From Pseudomonas graminis (GTDB lineage: Bacteria > Pseudomonadota > Gammaproteobacteria > Pseudomonadales > Pseudomonadaceae), in NCBI RefSeq assembly GCF_013201545.1, contig NZ_CP053746.1:558001-622000 (forward strand): a stretch of 64,000 bases of DNA. Direction: 5' to 3'. The number at the start of each line of letters is the position of its first letter. Position 1 is the stretch's first letter. The notes beneath the pieces were generated by a model, which saw only the letters and a program-made list of their open reading frames with translations, was not told the DNA's origin and did no database searches. Shown here piece after piece: positions 17,784 to 26,841 of the stretch. The translations under genes were made by a program, and so were the position numbers.

Positions 17784-19835
17784 TTGAAGCTGGAACTCAA
17801 ACACAGCCTGTCGGTGAAGCTGCTTCGCGTTGTGCTGCTGTCCGCGCTGATCGTCGGGGTCGTGCTCAGTTGCGCACAGATCGTCTACGACGCTTACAAA
17901 ACCCGCCAGGCCGTTGCCTCGGATGCGGCGCGTATCCTCGACATGTTCCGCGATCCGTCGACTCAGGCCGTTTATAGCCTGGACCGGGAAATGGGCATGC
18001 AGGTCATCGAAGGGCTGTTTCAGGACAAGGCCGTGCGGATGGCATCCATCGGTCATCCCAACGAGACGGTGCTCGCCGAGAAATCCCGAGACCTCGAAAC
18101 CACCCCCACCCGCTGGCTGACCGATCTGATCCTGGGCCAGGAACGCAGTTTCACCACGCAACTGGTCGGCCGCAGCCCGTACAGCGAATATTACGGCGAC
18201 CTGCGCATCACCCTCGACACCGCCACCTACGGCGAAACCTTCCTCACCAACTCGATGATCATTTTCATTTCCGGCGTATTGCGCGCGCTGGCGATGGGCC
18301 TGGTGCTGTACCTGGTTTACCACTGGCTACTGACCAAACCGCTGTCGAAAATCATCGAGCACCTGACCAGCATCAACCCCGACCGCCCCAGCGAACACCA
18401 GTTGCCGTTGCTCAAAGGCCATGAAAAAAACGAACTGGGGGTCTGGGTCAACACCGCCAACCAACTGTTGGCGTCCATCGAGCGCAACACCAATTTGCGC
18501 CACGAGGCTGAATCCAGCCTGCTGCGGATGGCCCAGTACGATTTCCTCACCGGTCTGCCGAACCGGCTGCAACTGCAGAAGCAACTGGACAAGATCCTCG
18601 TCGATTCCGGAAAAGTGCAGCATCGCGTCGCGGTGTTGTGCGTCGGGCTGGATGACTTCAAAGGCATCAACGAACAATTCAGTTATCAGGCCGGCGATCA
18701 GTTGCTGCTGGCCCTCGCCGATCGCCTGCGCAGCCACAGCGGCCGCCTCGGCGCCCTTGCCCGTCTGGGCGGCGACCAGTTCGCGCTGGTTCAGGCCGAT
18801 ATCGAACAGCCCTATGAAGCCGCCGAGCTGGCGCAGAATATTCTCGACGACCTGGAAGCGCCCTTCGCCGTCGATCAGCAAGAGATTCGTCTGCGCGCCA
18901 CCATCGGCATCACGCTGTTCCCCGAAGATGGCGACAGCACCGAGAAGCTGCTGCAGAAAGCCGAACAGACCATGACGCTGGCCAAGACACGCTCGCGTAA
19001 CCGCTACCAGTTTTATATCGCCAGCGTCGACAGCGAGATGCGTCGTCGTCGCGAGCTGGAAAAAGACCTGCGTGAAGCCTTGGCCCGCGAGCAGTTTCAC
19101 TTGGTCTATCAGCCGCAGATCAGCTATCGCGACCACAGCGTAGTGGGGGTCGAGGCGCTGATCCGCTGGATTCACCCGGAGCATGGCTTCGTGCCGCCGG
19201 ATCAGTTCATTCCGTTGGCCGAGCAGAACGGCACCATTATCGCCATTGGTGAATGGGTACTGGATCAGGCCTGCAAACAGCTGCGCGAGTGGCACGATCA
19301 GGGCTTCACCGACCTGCGCATGGCGGTGAACCTGTCCACGGTGCAACTGCACCACGCCGAATTGCCGCGGGTGGTGAACAACTTGCTGCAAATCTACCGC
19401 CTGCCACCCCGCAGTCTGGAGCTGGAAGTCACGGAAACCGGTCTGATGGAAGACATCACCACCGCCGCGCAGCACCTGTTGAGCCTGCGCCGCTCCGGGG
19501 CGCTGATCGCCATCGATGACTTTGGGACCGGTTATTCATCGCTGAGTTATCTGAAAAGCCTGCCGCTGGACAAGATCAAGATCGACAAGAGCTTCGTGCA
19601 GGACCTGCTCGACGACGATGACGACGCGACGATCGTGCGCGCCATCATTCAGCTCGGCAAAAGTCTGGGCATGCAGGTGATCGCCGAAGGCGTAGAGACC
19701 GCCGAGCAAGAGGCCTACATCATTTCCGAGGGTTGTCACGAAGGCCAGGGCTACTTCTACAGCAAGCCTCTGCCAGCGCGGGAGTTACTGGTTTACCTGA
19801 AACAGGCGCAACGGACCCACAGCGAGGCGCTGTAG
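17784..19835 (+). CDS. bifA: Cyclic di-GMP phosphodiesterase BifA (degenerate GGDEF plus EAL)
   Basis: 683 residues. Two membrane segments (about residues 12-32 and 156-180) bracket a periplasmic sensor region. Next come a GGDEF domain whose active site is GGDQF (329-333) and an EAL domain. The EAL domain keeps EAL (457-459), the NLSTVQ asparagine, ETG, DDFGTGYSS, KIDKSFV, AEGVET and the final GCHEGQGY glutamine, so it should hydrolyse cyclic di-GMP while the GGDQF domain should not make it. This altered GGDQF with an intact EAL is the known signature of BifA, and adjacency to sodB is the BifA context in P. aeruginosa. BifA lowers cyclic di-GMP, promoting motility and biofilm dispersal. Confidence 0.92.
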   Translation: MKLELKHSLSVKLLRVVLLSALIVGVVLSCAQIVYDAYKTRQAVASDAARILDMFRDPSTQAVYSLDREMGMQVIEGLFQDKAVRMASIGHPNETVLAEKSRDLETTPTRWLTDLILGQERSFTTQLVGRSPYSEYYGDLRITLDTATYGETFLTNSMIIFISGVLRALAMGLVLYLVYHWLLTKPLSKIIEHLTSINPDRPSEHQLPLLKGHEKNELGVWVNTANQLLASIERNTNLRHEAESSLLRMAQYDFLTGLPNRLQLQKQLDKILVDSGKVQHRVAVLCVGLDDFKGINEQFSYQAGDQLLLALADRLRSHSGRLGALARLGGDQFALVQADIEQPYEAAELAQNILDDLEAPFAVDQQEIRLRATIGITLFPEDGDSTEKLLQKAEQTMTLAKTRSRNRYQFYIASVDSEMRRRRELEKDLREALAREQFHLVYQPQISYRDHSVVGVEALIRWIHPEHGFVPPDQFIPLAEQNGTIIAIGEWVLDQACKQLREWHDQGFTDLRMAVNLSTVQLHHAELPRVVNNLLQIYRLPPRSLELEVTETGLMEDITTAAQHLLSLRRSGALIAIDDFGTGYSSLSYLKSLPLDKIKIDKSFVQDLLDDDDDATIVRAIIQLGKSLGMQVIAEGVETAEQEAYIISEGCHEGQGYFYSKPLPARELLVYLKQAQRTHSEAL

Positions 19836-19971
19836 CACGCCTGCCCCCCGGCACGAAAGCAGGCGTTGCGCAGATCACCGCCATTCACGCTTGGGCCCCG
19901 GCCGGACCCTTTCTTGAAACAGCTTGAAATATCTCCCCCCGCCTGCCTGGGCTAATGGCCTTTACACAGAA

Positions 19972-19986
19972 TGCAAATCTTTCGCA
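19972..19986. promoter_or_regulatory. Fur-box-like site upstream of icmP
   Basis: TGCAAAT-c-TTTCGCA is a 7-1-7 arrangement that matches the Fur consensus TGAGAAT-n-ATTCTCA at five of seven positions in each half, and AATGC/GCATT form the outer dyad. It lies 66 bases before the icmP ATG. The downstream genes (imelysins, di-haem protein) are iron-related in Pseudomonas, supporting the call. Confidence 0.55.
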
Positions 19987-20051
19987 TTATGTCGCAGCAT
20001 TTTTCTGGCGTTCGCCACCGTTCACACCTCTTCTCGATGCAGGATTCCGTC

Positions 20052-21407
20052 ATGATTCGTATGCCCCTGGCAACCGCAAGTCTGCTGGCTGTCGCTATTG
20101 CTCTGGCCGGTTGTGATCAAGGCAAGGACAAGCCCGCCGCTGCAGCGCCTGCCCCCGCACCTGCCGCCGCTGCCGCCCCGGCTCCAGCGCCAACCGCCGC
20201 CGCTGCACCTGCCCAGCCCAACGAAACCGCCACCAGAGCAGTAGTCGCCAACTACGCCAATATCGTATTTGCCGTTTTCAGCGACGCCGAATCCACTGCC
20301 AAAAAGCTCAGCACGGCAGTCGACGCTTTCCTCGCCACACCCAATGACCAGACCCTGAAAGCAGCGCGTGCAGCCTGGGTAGCAGCGCGCGTGCCGTACA
20401 TGCAGAGCGAAGTATTCCGCTTCGGCAACACCATCATCGACGACTGGGAAGGTCAGGTGAACGCATGGCCGCTGGATGAGGGCCTGATCGATTACGTCGC
20501 CAAGGATTACCAGCACGCACTGGGTAACCCGGGTGCCACCGCCAACATCATCGCCAACAAATCAGTGCAAGTGGGCGAGGACAAAGTCGACGTCAGCGAA
20601 ATCACCCCTGAAAAACTGGCCAGCCTGAACGAGCTCGGTGGTTCGGAAGCAAACGTGGCCACCGGTTATCACGCCATCGAATTCCTGCTCTGGGGTCAGG
20701 ACCTGCATGGCACCAATCCGGGCGCCGGCGAGCGTCCGGCCAGCGACTACATTGAAGGCCAGGGCGGCACCGGCGGCCACAACGACCGCCGTCGCGCTTA
20801 TCTGAAGGCCGCCACTGACCTGCTGGTCAGCGACCTCGAAGAAATGGTCAACAACTGGAAACCGGGCGTCGCCGACAACTACCGCGCCACGCTGGAAGCG
20901 GAGTCCGCCGAGAGCGGGCTGCGCAAAATGCTGTTCGGCATGGGCAGCCTGTCGCTCGGTGAACTGGCGGGCGAGCGCATGAAAGTCGCGTTGGAGGCCA
21001 ATTCCAGCGAAGACGAGCACGATTGCTTCAGCGACAACACCCACAACTCGCACTTCTACAATGGCCTGGGCATCCGCAACGTCTACCTGGGTGAATACAC
21101 CCGCGTCGACGGCAGCAAAGTGAGCGGCGCGAGCCTGTCCTCGCTGGTCGCCACCGCCGACGCTGCAACCGACCAGACCGTGCGCGCCGACCTTGACGCG
21201 ACCCAGGCAAAGCTGCAGGTCATCGTCGACCACGCCAACAAGGGCGAGCATTTCGACCAGCTCATCGCGGCGGGCAATACGGCAGGCAACCAGGTCGTGC
21301 GCGACGCCATCGCCGCGCTGGTCAAACAGACCGGGGCCATTGAGCAAGCGGCCGGCAAGTTGGGCATCACTGATCTGAACCCGGACAACGCCGACCACGA
21401 GTTCTGA
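20052..21407 (+). CDS. icmP: Imelysin-family lipoprotein (IcmP-like)
   Basis: 451 residues from the ATG at 20052; earlier in-frame ATGs lack a signal. A lipobox (ALAGC) is followed by a low-complexity Ala/Pro linker of ~45 residues and then an imelysin domain with the signature GYHAIEFLLWG (GxHxxE). P. aeruginosa IcmP (PA4370) is an outer-membrane lipoprotein first reported as an insulin-cleaving protease; the wider family is tied to iron uptake. Position upstream of a di-haem protein, a second imelysin and a DUF1513 protein is the conserved locus. A Fur-box-like site lies upstream and a hairpin terminator downstream. Confidence 0.85.
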   Translation: MIRMPLATASLLAVAIALAGCDQGKDKPAAAAPAPAPAAAAAPAPAPTAAAAPAQPNETATRAVVANYANIVFAVFSDAESTAKKLSTAVDAFLATPNDQTLKAARAAWVAARVPYMQSEVFRFGNTIIDDWEGQVNAWPLDEGLIDYVAKDYQHALGNPGATANIIANKSVQVGEDKVDVSEITPEKLASLNELGGSEANVATGYHAIEFLLWGQDLHGTNPGAGERPASDYIEGQGGTGGHNDRRRAYLKAATDLLVSDLEEMVNNWKPGVADNYRATLEAESAESGLRKMLFGMGSLSLGELAGERMKVALEANSSEDEHDCFSDNTHNSHFYNGLGIRNVYLGEYTRVDGSKVSGASLSSLVATADAATDQTVRADLDATQAKLQVIVDHANKGEHFDQLIAAGNTAGNQVVRDAIAALVKQTGAIEQAAGKLGITDLNPDNADHEF

Positions 21408-21476
21408 TCCGCTTCACGTCCGCTTCAAATCGGCAAGGCCGCGCCTTCCCGGCTGAAGTCGGTCCCGTTGCAAACG

Positions 21477-21509
21477 AATGCCGACCCGACCACGGGCCGG
21501 CATTTTTTT
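21477..21509 (+). terminator. Terminator of icmP
   Basis: AATGCCG-a-CCCG (21477-21488) pairs with CGGG-c-CGGCATT (21493-21504) around a four-base loop, followed by a T-run. It implies icmP transcription ends before the AP2-like gene and the downstream iron genes. Confidence 0.8.
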
Positions 21510-21674
21510 CGTCAATCGACGCTTCAAACACCACCAAAACGGGCCTTATCCGGGGACCGGTCTGTAAGCTTTGTAGGGCATTTCCTGTTCGGTCCTTGTC
21601 GGATTGAACACGCCTCCCCCGCCGCCGATCATGCGCACTTCCTTGACCCCACCCTATCCAGGAGGAGACAGAAA

Positions 21675-22214
21675 GTGCCCAAGAGAAACAATAAAAGGCG
21701 CCGCGTCAGCAAGCTCAAAGCCAACGATTACGGTATCCACCTGCTGGTCGGCGTCAAGGGGCCGCGCGCCTGGAAGGTGACGATCTACCGCGACGGCAGA
21801 ACCTTCAACCGACTGTTTTCCTTCTCCCGCTATGGCGGCCGTGATCCGGCACGAAAAGCCGCCGACGCGTGCCGTGACCAATTGCTGCTGGCTCACCTGC
21901 CCAAGCTCAGCCGCGACATCCGCCAGCGCATCATCGCCACCAACACCAGCGGCTATCCGGGGGTGCATTACCGCTGCTATACCGGCATCGCCTATTGGGT
22001 GGCGCGGACCACGCTGCGCAACGGCAGCAGCGTCACCAAGTCGTTCAGGGTCGAGCACTACGGGTACGAGAGGGCCAAGGAGCTGGCGATCCGCGAGCGC
22101 GAGCGGCAGCTCGACGGCATCGGCGATTACCGGTCATTCAAGGTGGTCGAGGGCGAGCGGCGTCTCATGCAACTGCTTGTGGAAAACCCGGCGCTGGAGA
22201 TCGCCGGCGCATGA
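21675..22214 (+). CDS. Small basic protein with two AP2-like DNA-binding domains
   Basis: 179 residues. The GTG at 21675 is chosen because it sits behind a near-perfect AGGAGG ribosome site; the frame is open further upstream across the terminator and so is not meaningful there. A basic leader (KRNNKRRRVSKLK) precedes two repeats of one pattern: residues ~19-74 (AWKVTIYRDGRTFNRLFSF...ARKAADACRDQL) and ~90-146 (GVHYR...YWVARTTLRNGSSVTKSFRV...AKELAIRERERQL). Each reads as the AP2 three-strand sheet (tryptophan, then Gly, then a Phe strand) plus helix. Bacterial AP2 domains are usually attached to HNH endonucleases or integrases; neither is present. It is inserted between icmP and the di-haem gene. 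Function unknown; a DNA-binding regulator is the best guess. Confidence 0.65.
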   Translation: MPKRNNKRRRVSKLKANDYGIHLLVGVKGPRAWKVTIYRDGRTFNRLFSFSRYGGRDPARKAADACRDQLLLAHLPKLSRDIRQRIIATNTSGYPGVHYRCYTGIAYWVARTTLRNGSSVTKSFRVEHYGYERAKELAIRERERQLDGIGDYRSFKVVEGERRLMQLLVENPALEIAGA

Positions 22215-22352
22215 GTTTTGCGGGCCCGTCACTCGCGGATGATTTGGTAACAACACGTTACGAGAGGGCGTGCAAACGCTAATCCCTCTTATTCATCAAA
22301 CTCGGGGCTGGTAAGCTTGCTCGCCCCGATTTCCCCCCTTTGCAGGACCTGT

Positions 22353-23780
22353 ATGACTGCGTGGTTCCGTCCTTCGTCTCTCCTGCTGATGGCCCTCGCC
22401 ATGAGCGGGTGCGATGACGCCCCGCGTTTCACCGCCGCCGAACCGGGCGAGTCGCGCTCTGGCGGCGCCACCACCGTCAACAAAAGCGACCGCAATGCGT
22501 TTTCCCTGCCTTCAGCCAACCTGTCGCCTGTCCGGCGGCTGGACTTCAGCGTCGGCAACAGCTTCTTTCGCAACCCCTGGGTGATTGCGCCGTCGACTAC
22601 CACTGCCCGCGACGGCCTGGGCCCGCTGTTCAACACTAACGCCTGCCAGAACTGCCACATCAAGGACGGCCGCGGCCACCCGCCCGAGCCTGGCGCCGAC
22701 AACGCCGTGTCGATGCTGGTGCGCCTGTCGATTCCCGACGATCCGGCGTTCGTCGAGGACATCAAGCGGCTGGGCCTTACCCCAGAGCCTGTATACGGCA
22801 AGCAACTCCAGGACATGGCCATCCCCGGCGTCACGCCCGAGGGGAAGGTTCGGGTCGATTACGATTCGATGACCGTGCATTTTCGCGACGGCACTCCGGT
22901 GCATCTACGCCGCCCTACCCTGCAGATCACCCAACCCGGTTACGGCCCGATGCACCCGCAGACGCGAGCCTCTGCGCGCATTGCCCCGCCGATGATTGGT
23001 CTGGGCCTTCTGGAAGCCATCCCACAGGCGGCGATTCTGGCCAACGCCAACCCGAACGATGAAAAGGGCACCGGCATCACCGGTAAACCCAACTGGGTCT
23101 GGGACGATGAACAGCAGAAATCCGTCCTCGGCCGTTTCGGCTGGAAAGCTTCGCAACCCGGCATCAAACAGCAGAATGCCCACGCGCTGGCAGGGGACAT
23201 GGGACTGACGTCCACCCTGATGCCGGTCGACGACTGCACACCGTCACAGACCGCATGCCTCGCTGCGCCCAATGGCAATGGTCCGAACGGTGAGCCGGAG
23301 GTCAGCGACAACATCCTGCGCTTGATAACCTTCTACACCCGCAACCTCGGCGTTCCGGTGCGTCGCGATGTGGCTGAGCCGCAGGTGCTGGCGGGCAAGA
23401 GCCTGTTCTTCAAGGCCGGCTGCCAGCAGTGCCACACGCCGCAATTCACTACCTCCGCTGACGCCGCCGAGCCTGAGCTGGCGAATCAGGTCATCCGTCC
23501 TTACACCGATCTGTTGCTGCATGACATGGGCGAAGGCCTGGCCGACAATCTCAGCGAATTTCAGGCCAGCGGCCAGCAGTGGCGCACCCCGCCGTTGTGG
23601 GGCATCGGCCTGACCCAGACTGTCAGCGGCCACACGCAGTTTCTGCACGACGGCCGCGCCCGCAACCTGATGGAGGCCGTACTCTGGCACGGTGGCGAGG
23701 CACTGCCGGCGCAACGTCAGGTGCTGGCTTTCGACGCGGAACAACGCGCAGCGCTGCTGGCGTTCTTGAATTCTCTCTAA
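22353..23780 (+). CDS. Di-haem oxidoreductase family lipoprotein (DHOR, c-type cytochrome)
   Basis: 475 residues from ATG 22353, eight bases after AGGA. A signal peptide with a lipobox-like MSGC puts it in the envelope. Two haem c sites are present: CQNCH (98-102) and CQQCH (357-361), with the LFNTNACQNCH and HTQFLHDGRARNLMEAVLWHGGE motifs of PF06537. In P. aeruginosa the equivalent gene (PA4371) lies between two imelysin genes, as here. A redox role in periplasmic iron handling is suggested by the locus; it is not proven by the sequence. Confidence 0.85.
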   Translation: MTAWFRPSSLLLMALAMSGCDDAPRFTAAEPGESRSGGATTVNKSDRNAFSLPSANLSPVRRLDFSVGNSFFRNPWVIAPSTTTARDGLGPLFNTNACQNCHIKDGRGHPPEPGADNAVSMLVRLSIPDDPAFVEDIKRLGLTPEPVYGKQLQDMAIPGVTPEGKVRVDYDSMTVHFRDGTPVHLRRPTLQITQPGYGPMHPQTRASARIAPPMIGLGLLEAIPQAAILANANPNDEKGTGITGKPNWVWDDEQQKSVLGRFGWKASQPGIKQQNAHALAGDMGLTSTLMPVDDCTPSQTACLAAPNGNGPNGEPEVSDNILRLITFYTRNLGVPVRRDVAEPQVLAGKSLFFKAGCQQCHTPQFTTSADAAEPELANQVIRPYTDLLLHDMGEGLADNLSEFQASGQQWRTPPLWGIGLTQTVSGHTQFLHDGRARNLMEAVLWHGGEALPAQRQVLAFDAEQRAALLAFLNSL

Positions 23781-23807
23781 CGTATTTCTGAAGATAAGGA
23801 GTCGGGC

Positions 23808-24872
23808 ATGTTCCGCCCCAAGTTGTTGCTCACCAGCCTCGCCGCACTGGCACTGGGCGCGTGCGCGCCGTCGGACCCGCAAGCCGTGACGTCTGCCGCC
23901 ATCGCCAGTCAGGTCATCCTGCCGACCTACAGCCGTTGGGTCGATGCCGACCGGCAGCTGGCGATCAGCGCGCTGTCCTACTGCCAGGGAAAATCCGACC
24001 TGGAAACCGCCCGTGCCGACTTCCTCCACGCGCAAAAAGCCTGGGCCGAGCTGCAACCGTTGCTGATCGGGCCGCTCGCCGAAGGCAATCGCGCCTGGCA
24101 GATTCAGTTCTGGCCGGACAAGAAAAACCTGGTCGGTCGTCAGGTGGAGCAACTGGTGACCGCACAGCCACAGATCAGCGCCGACGCCCTGAGCAAATCC
24201 AGCGTGGTGGTTCAGGGCCTGTCGGCCTATGAATACATCCTCTTCGACGCCGACATTGACATGGCCAATGCCGAGCAGAAAGCCCGCTACTGCCCGCTGC
24301 TGGTGGCCATCGGCGAGCGTCAGAAAGCGCTGGCCGAAGACATCCTCAGCAGCTGGAACAGCAACGACGGCATGCTCGCTCAGTTGAGCAAGTTTCCCAA
24401 CCAGCGCTACGCCGATTCCCACGAAGCCATTGCCGAGTTGCTGCGCGTGCAAGTGACCGCACTGGACTCGCTGAAGAAAAAGCTCGGCACCCCGCTCGGC
24501 CGTGGCACCAAGGGCGTGCCGCAGCCGTTTCAGGCCGAAGCCTGGCGCAGCAAAGCCTCGCTCAGCAGCTTGCAGGCGAGTCTGGCCAGTGCGCAGACGG
24601 TCTGGGCCGGCGTCGACAACAAGGGTCTGCGCGGGCTGTTGCCCAAGGAGCAGAAGCCTCTGGCCGACAAGATCGACGCCGCCTACGCCGAGAGCAATCG
24701 ACAGTTGGCCGCGCTGAAACCGCCGCTCGGCGATCTGCTGGCCAGCGAAGAAGGCCGCCAGCAGCTCAACGCTTTCTACGACAGCCTCAACGTGGTTCAT
24801 CGCCTGCACGAAGGCGAACTGGCCAAGGCGTTAGGCATTCAACTGGGCTTCAACGCCAATGATGGTGACTGA
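23808..24872 (+). CDS. Imelysin-like lipoprotein (second copy)
   Basis: 354 residues with a lipobox (LALGAC). The fold resembles imelysin, but the GxHxxE signature reads GLSAYE, so the histidine is replaced by serine while the glutamate is kept. It follows the di-haem gene by 27 bases and precedes a DUF1513 gene that starts two bases after its stop. The four-gene order equals the P. aeruginosa PA4370-PA4373 locus. Probably a periplasmic or outer-membrane partner of the di-haem protein. Metal-binding ability may differ from IcmP. Confidence 0.78.
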   Translation: MFRPKLLLTSLAALALGACAPSDPQAVTSAAIASQVILPTYSRWVDADRQLAISALSYCQGKSDLETARADFLHAQKAWAELQPLLIGPLAEGNRAWQIQFWPDKKNLVGRQVEQLVTAQPQISADALSKSSVVVQGLSAYEYILFDADIDMANAEQKARYCPLLVAIGERQKALAEDILSSWNSNDGMLAQLSKFPNQRYADSHEAIAELLRVQVTALDSLKKKLGTPLGRGTKGVPQPFQAEAWRSKASLSSLQASLASAQTVWAGVDNKGLRGLLPKEQKPLADKIDAAYAESNRQLAALKPPLGDLLASEEGRQQLNAFYDSLNVVHRLHEGELAKALGIQLGFNANDGD

Positions 24873-24873
24873 T

Positions 24874-25971
24874 ATGTTGCGACGTCAGGCTCTGGGTCTG
24901 GGCAGCCTGCTGCTCAGCGCCGTCACGTTTGGCGGCTGGACGCTGTTCGCGAAAAAAGGCGAAAGCCCGCTGCTGTTGTCCGCGCGGGACGACGGCAACG
25001 GCCAGCACTTCGCCGTGGGTTATCGCGTCGACGGCACGCAAGTGTTTGCCACCGCCGTTGCCCAGCGCTGTCACGACATCATCAATCACCCGAACCTGCC
25101 GATCGCGCTGTTCGTCGCGCGCCGGCCGGGGACCGAGAGTTACCTGATCGACCTGCGCGACGGTCGTCTGCTGCAAACCATCACCTCGCAACCCCACCGA
25201 CACTTCTACGGCCACGCGGTCATTCACAAAGACGGCGAATGGCTGTACGCCACCGAAAACGACACGACAGAACCGGGCCGAGGGCTGTTGGGCGTGTATC
25301 GATTCGTTGATCAGCGGCTGCAACGCTCCGGGGAAATTTCCACCCATGGCGTAGGACCGCATCAGGTGTCATGGATGCCGGATGGCGAGACCGTCGCAGT
25401 CGCCAACGGCGGCATTCGCACCGAGGCCGAGAGCCGCGTCGAAATGAACCTCGATGCCATGGAACCGAGCTTGGTGCTGATGCAGCGCGACGGCACGCTG
25501 CTGAGCAAAGAGTCGTTGTCGCAGCAGATGAACAGCGTGCGGCATATGGCGATCGCCAGCGACGGCACCATCGTGGCGGGGCAGCAGTTCATGGGGCCTT
25601 CCCACGAATCCGCCGAGCTGCTCGCCATCAAGCGACCGGGCCAGCCGTTCCAGGCCTTTCCGGTGGCGGAGCAGCAGTTGCAGGCCATGGCGCATTACAC
25701 CGCCAGCGTTGCCATTCATAACGACCTGCGGCTGGTGGCGCTGACCGCGCCGAGGGGCAACCGCTTCTTCATCTGGGACCTGGACAGCGGCGCGCTGAAG
25801 CTCGACGCACCGCTGCCTGATTGCGCCGGGGTGGGCGCCGTGGCGGACGGCTTCGTCGTCACCTCAGGCCAGGGCCGCTGCCGATTCTATGATTGCCGCG
25901 AGACAGCGCTGGTCGCCAAGCCGCTGGAGCTGCCAGCGGGGTTGTGGGACAACCATTTGCATTTGGTTTGA
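24874..25971 (+). CDS. DUF1513 domain protein with Tat-like signal
   Basis: 365 residues from ATG 24874, which directly follows the imelysin stop (TGATATG); an earlier in-frame ATG at 24859 would overlap it. The N-terminus MLRRQALGLGSLLLSA is a twin-arginine type signal. The body has repeating blade-like segments (HFYGHAVIHKDGEWLYATEN, GPHQVSWMPDGETVAVANGG) that suggest a beta-propeller, as expected for DUF1513. It is the last gene of the imelysin/di-haem unit and is presumably exported folded. Its role in iron handling is inferred only from location. Confidence 0.8.
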   Translation: MLRRQALGLGSLLLSAVTFGGWTLFAKKGESPLLLSARDDGNGQHFAVGYRVDGTQVFATAVAQRCHDIINHPNLPIALFVARRPGTESYLIDLRDGRLLQTITSQPHRHFYGHAVIHKDGEWLYATENDTTEPGRGLLGVYRFVDQRLQRSGEISTHGVGPHQVSWMPDGETVAVANGGIRTEAESRVEMNLDAMEPSLVLMQRDGTLLSKESLSQQMNSVRHMAIASDGTIVAGQQFMGPSHESAELLAIKRPGQPFQAFPVAEQQLQAMAHYTASVAIHNDLRLVALTAPRGNRFFIWDLDSGALKLDAPLPDCAGVGAVADGFVVTSGQGRCRFYDCRETALVAKPLELPAGLWDNHLHLV

Positions 25972-26020
25972 TTGGGGATATGCGGCGGCCAGGCGGCGGC
26001 TGTGCAATGAGAAACCTCAT

Positions 26021-26812
26021 TCATTTGCCGTCGCCCCCCAGGCGAACCTTCTGCATCTTTTCAAAGTCAGGCACCGCTCGCCCGTCGAACTGCTTCGTTC
26101 CATCGGGATAAACGAAAGTGATGTAATCACCCCTTTTGTGTTTTTTGGGCTCCGCCGATCGCACCACATAGTCTCTATGCAGTACGGGCTCGAAATATAT
26201 GTTTCGAGCTTGACGTGCCTCGTAGGTAAACGTACCTCCTTCCTCATCGGCAAGCATGGCCCACTTCTGATGCCCCCGAATGTAACTTTCGTGTATCCAT
26301 GGATAGTAATCTTTCACAACATTCAGATCAGGCCCCTCTGCCGTCCAGGAATAGCCCGTTTGAAGTTGAGGATTATTGTGATCGAACACCACAATGATGT
26401 TCCCACCTGCCCCCTCTATTACGTCCTCCCCCAAGACATTGGGCACAGGGTACGAAACGCCGAACCTTACGTTGCTTAAATGCCACTCGCATGGACCACC
26501 ACCGTCAACAAATAACTGTGCGGTAAAGGTGTCGTCATTTCCTGCACGCTTGAGCTCCATCTCATACCCGTTGTATCCATCAAGCGGTTCGGGACGCCCG
26601 TTACTGTCGTGCGCAATGCGTTTACAGATTGAGGACCGGTACATGACATGCATTGAGTCAGTTATCAGGTCCTTGGGCACCTTGACCGTAATAGTCACCT
26701 TCTCGCCTCCCGGGGTGGGAGAAAAGCTGAGGTCTTTCGCGCAGCCACCCACGGAACCGAATATCAGAAGACAGGCCACGGTAGTTCTTGAACATGAAGC
26801 AAAACTAAACAT
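26021..26812 (-). CDS. Putative lipoprotein; possible immunity partner of the adjacent decayed effector
   Basis: 263 residues from the ATG at 26812, which gives a compact signal peptide ending in a lipobox (SVGGC); the longer start at 26845 places it too deep. The body has no family I can name, with FGVSYPVPNVLGEDVIEGAGGNIIVVFDHN as its clearest segment. Base composition is lower in GC than the neighbours. It is encoded immediately downstream, in the same direction, of the remains of a lipase-type effector gene. Type VI lipase effectors usually pair with periplasmic lipoprotein immunity proteins, so that role is plausible, but it rests on context. Confidence 0.55.
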   Translation of the reverse strand: MFSFASCSRTTVACLLIFGSVGGCAKDLSFSPTPGGEKVTITVKVPKDLITDSMHVMYRSSICKRIAHDSNGRPEPLDGYNGYEMELKRAGNDDTFTAQLFVDGGGPCEWHLSNVRFGVSYPVPNVLGEDVIEGAGGNIIVVFDHNNPQLQTGYSWTAEGPDLNVVKDYYPWIHESYIRGHQKWAMLADEEGGTFTYEARQARNIYFEPVLHRDYVVRSAEPKKHKRGDYITFVYPDGTKQFDGRAVPDFEKMQKVRLGGDGK

Positions 26813-26841
26813 TCCATGCCCCTGATGTACTGACACTCGCA

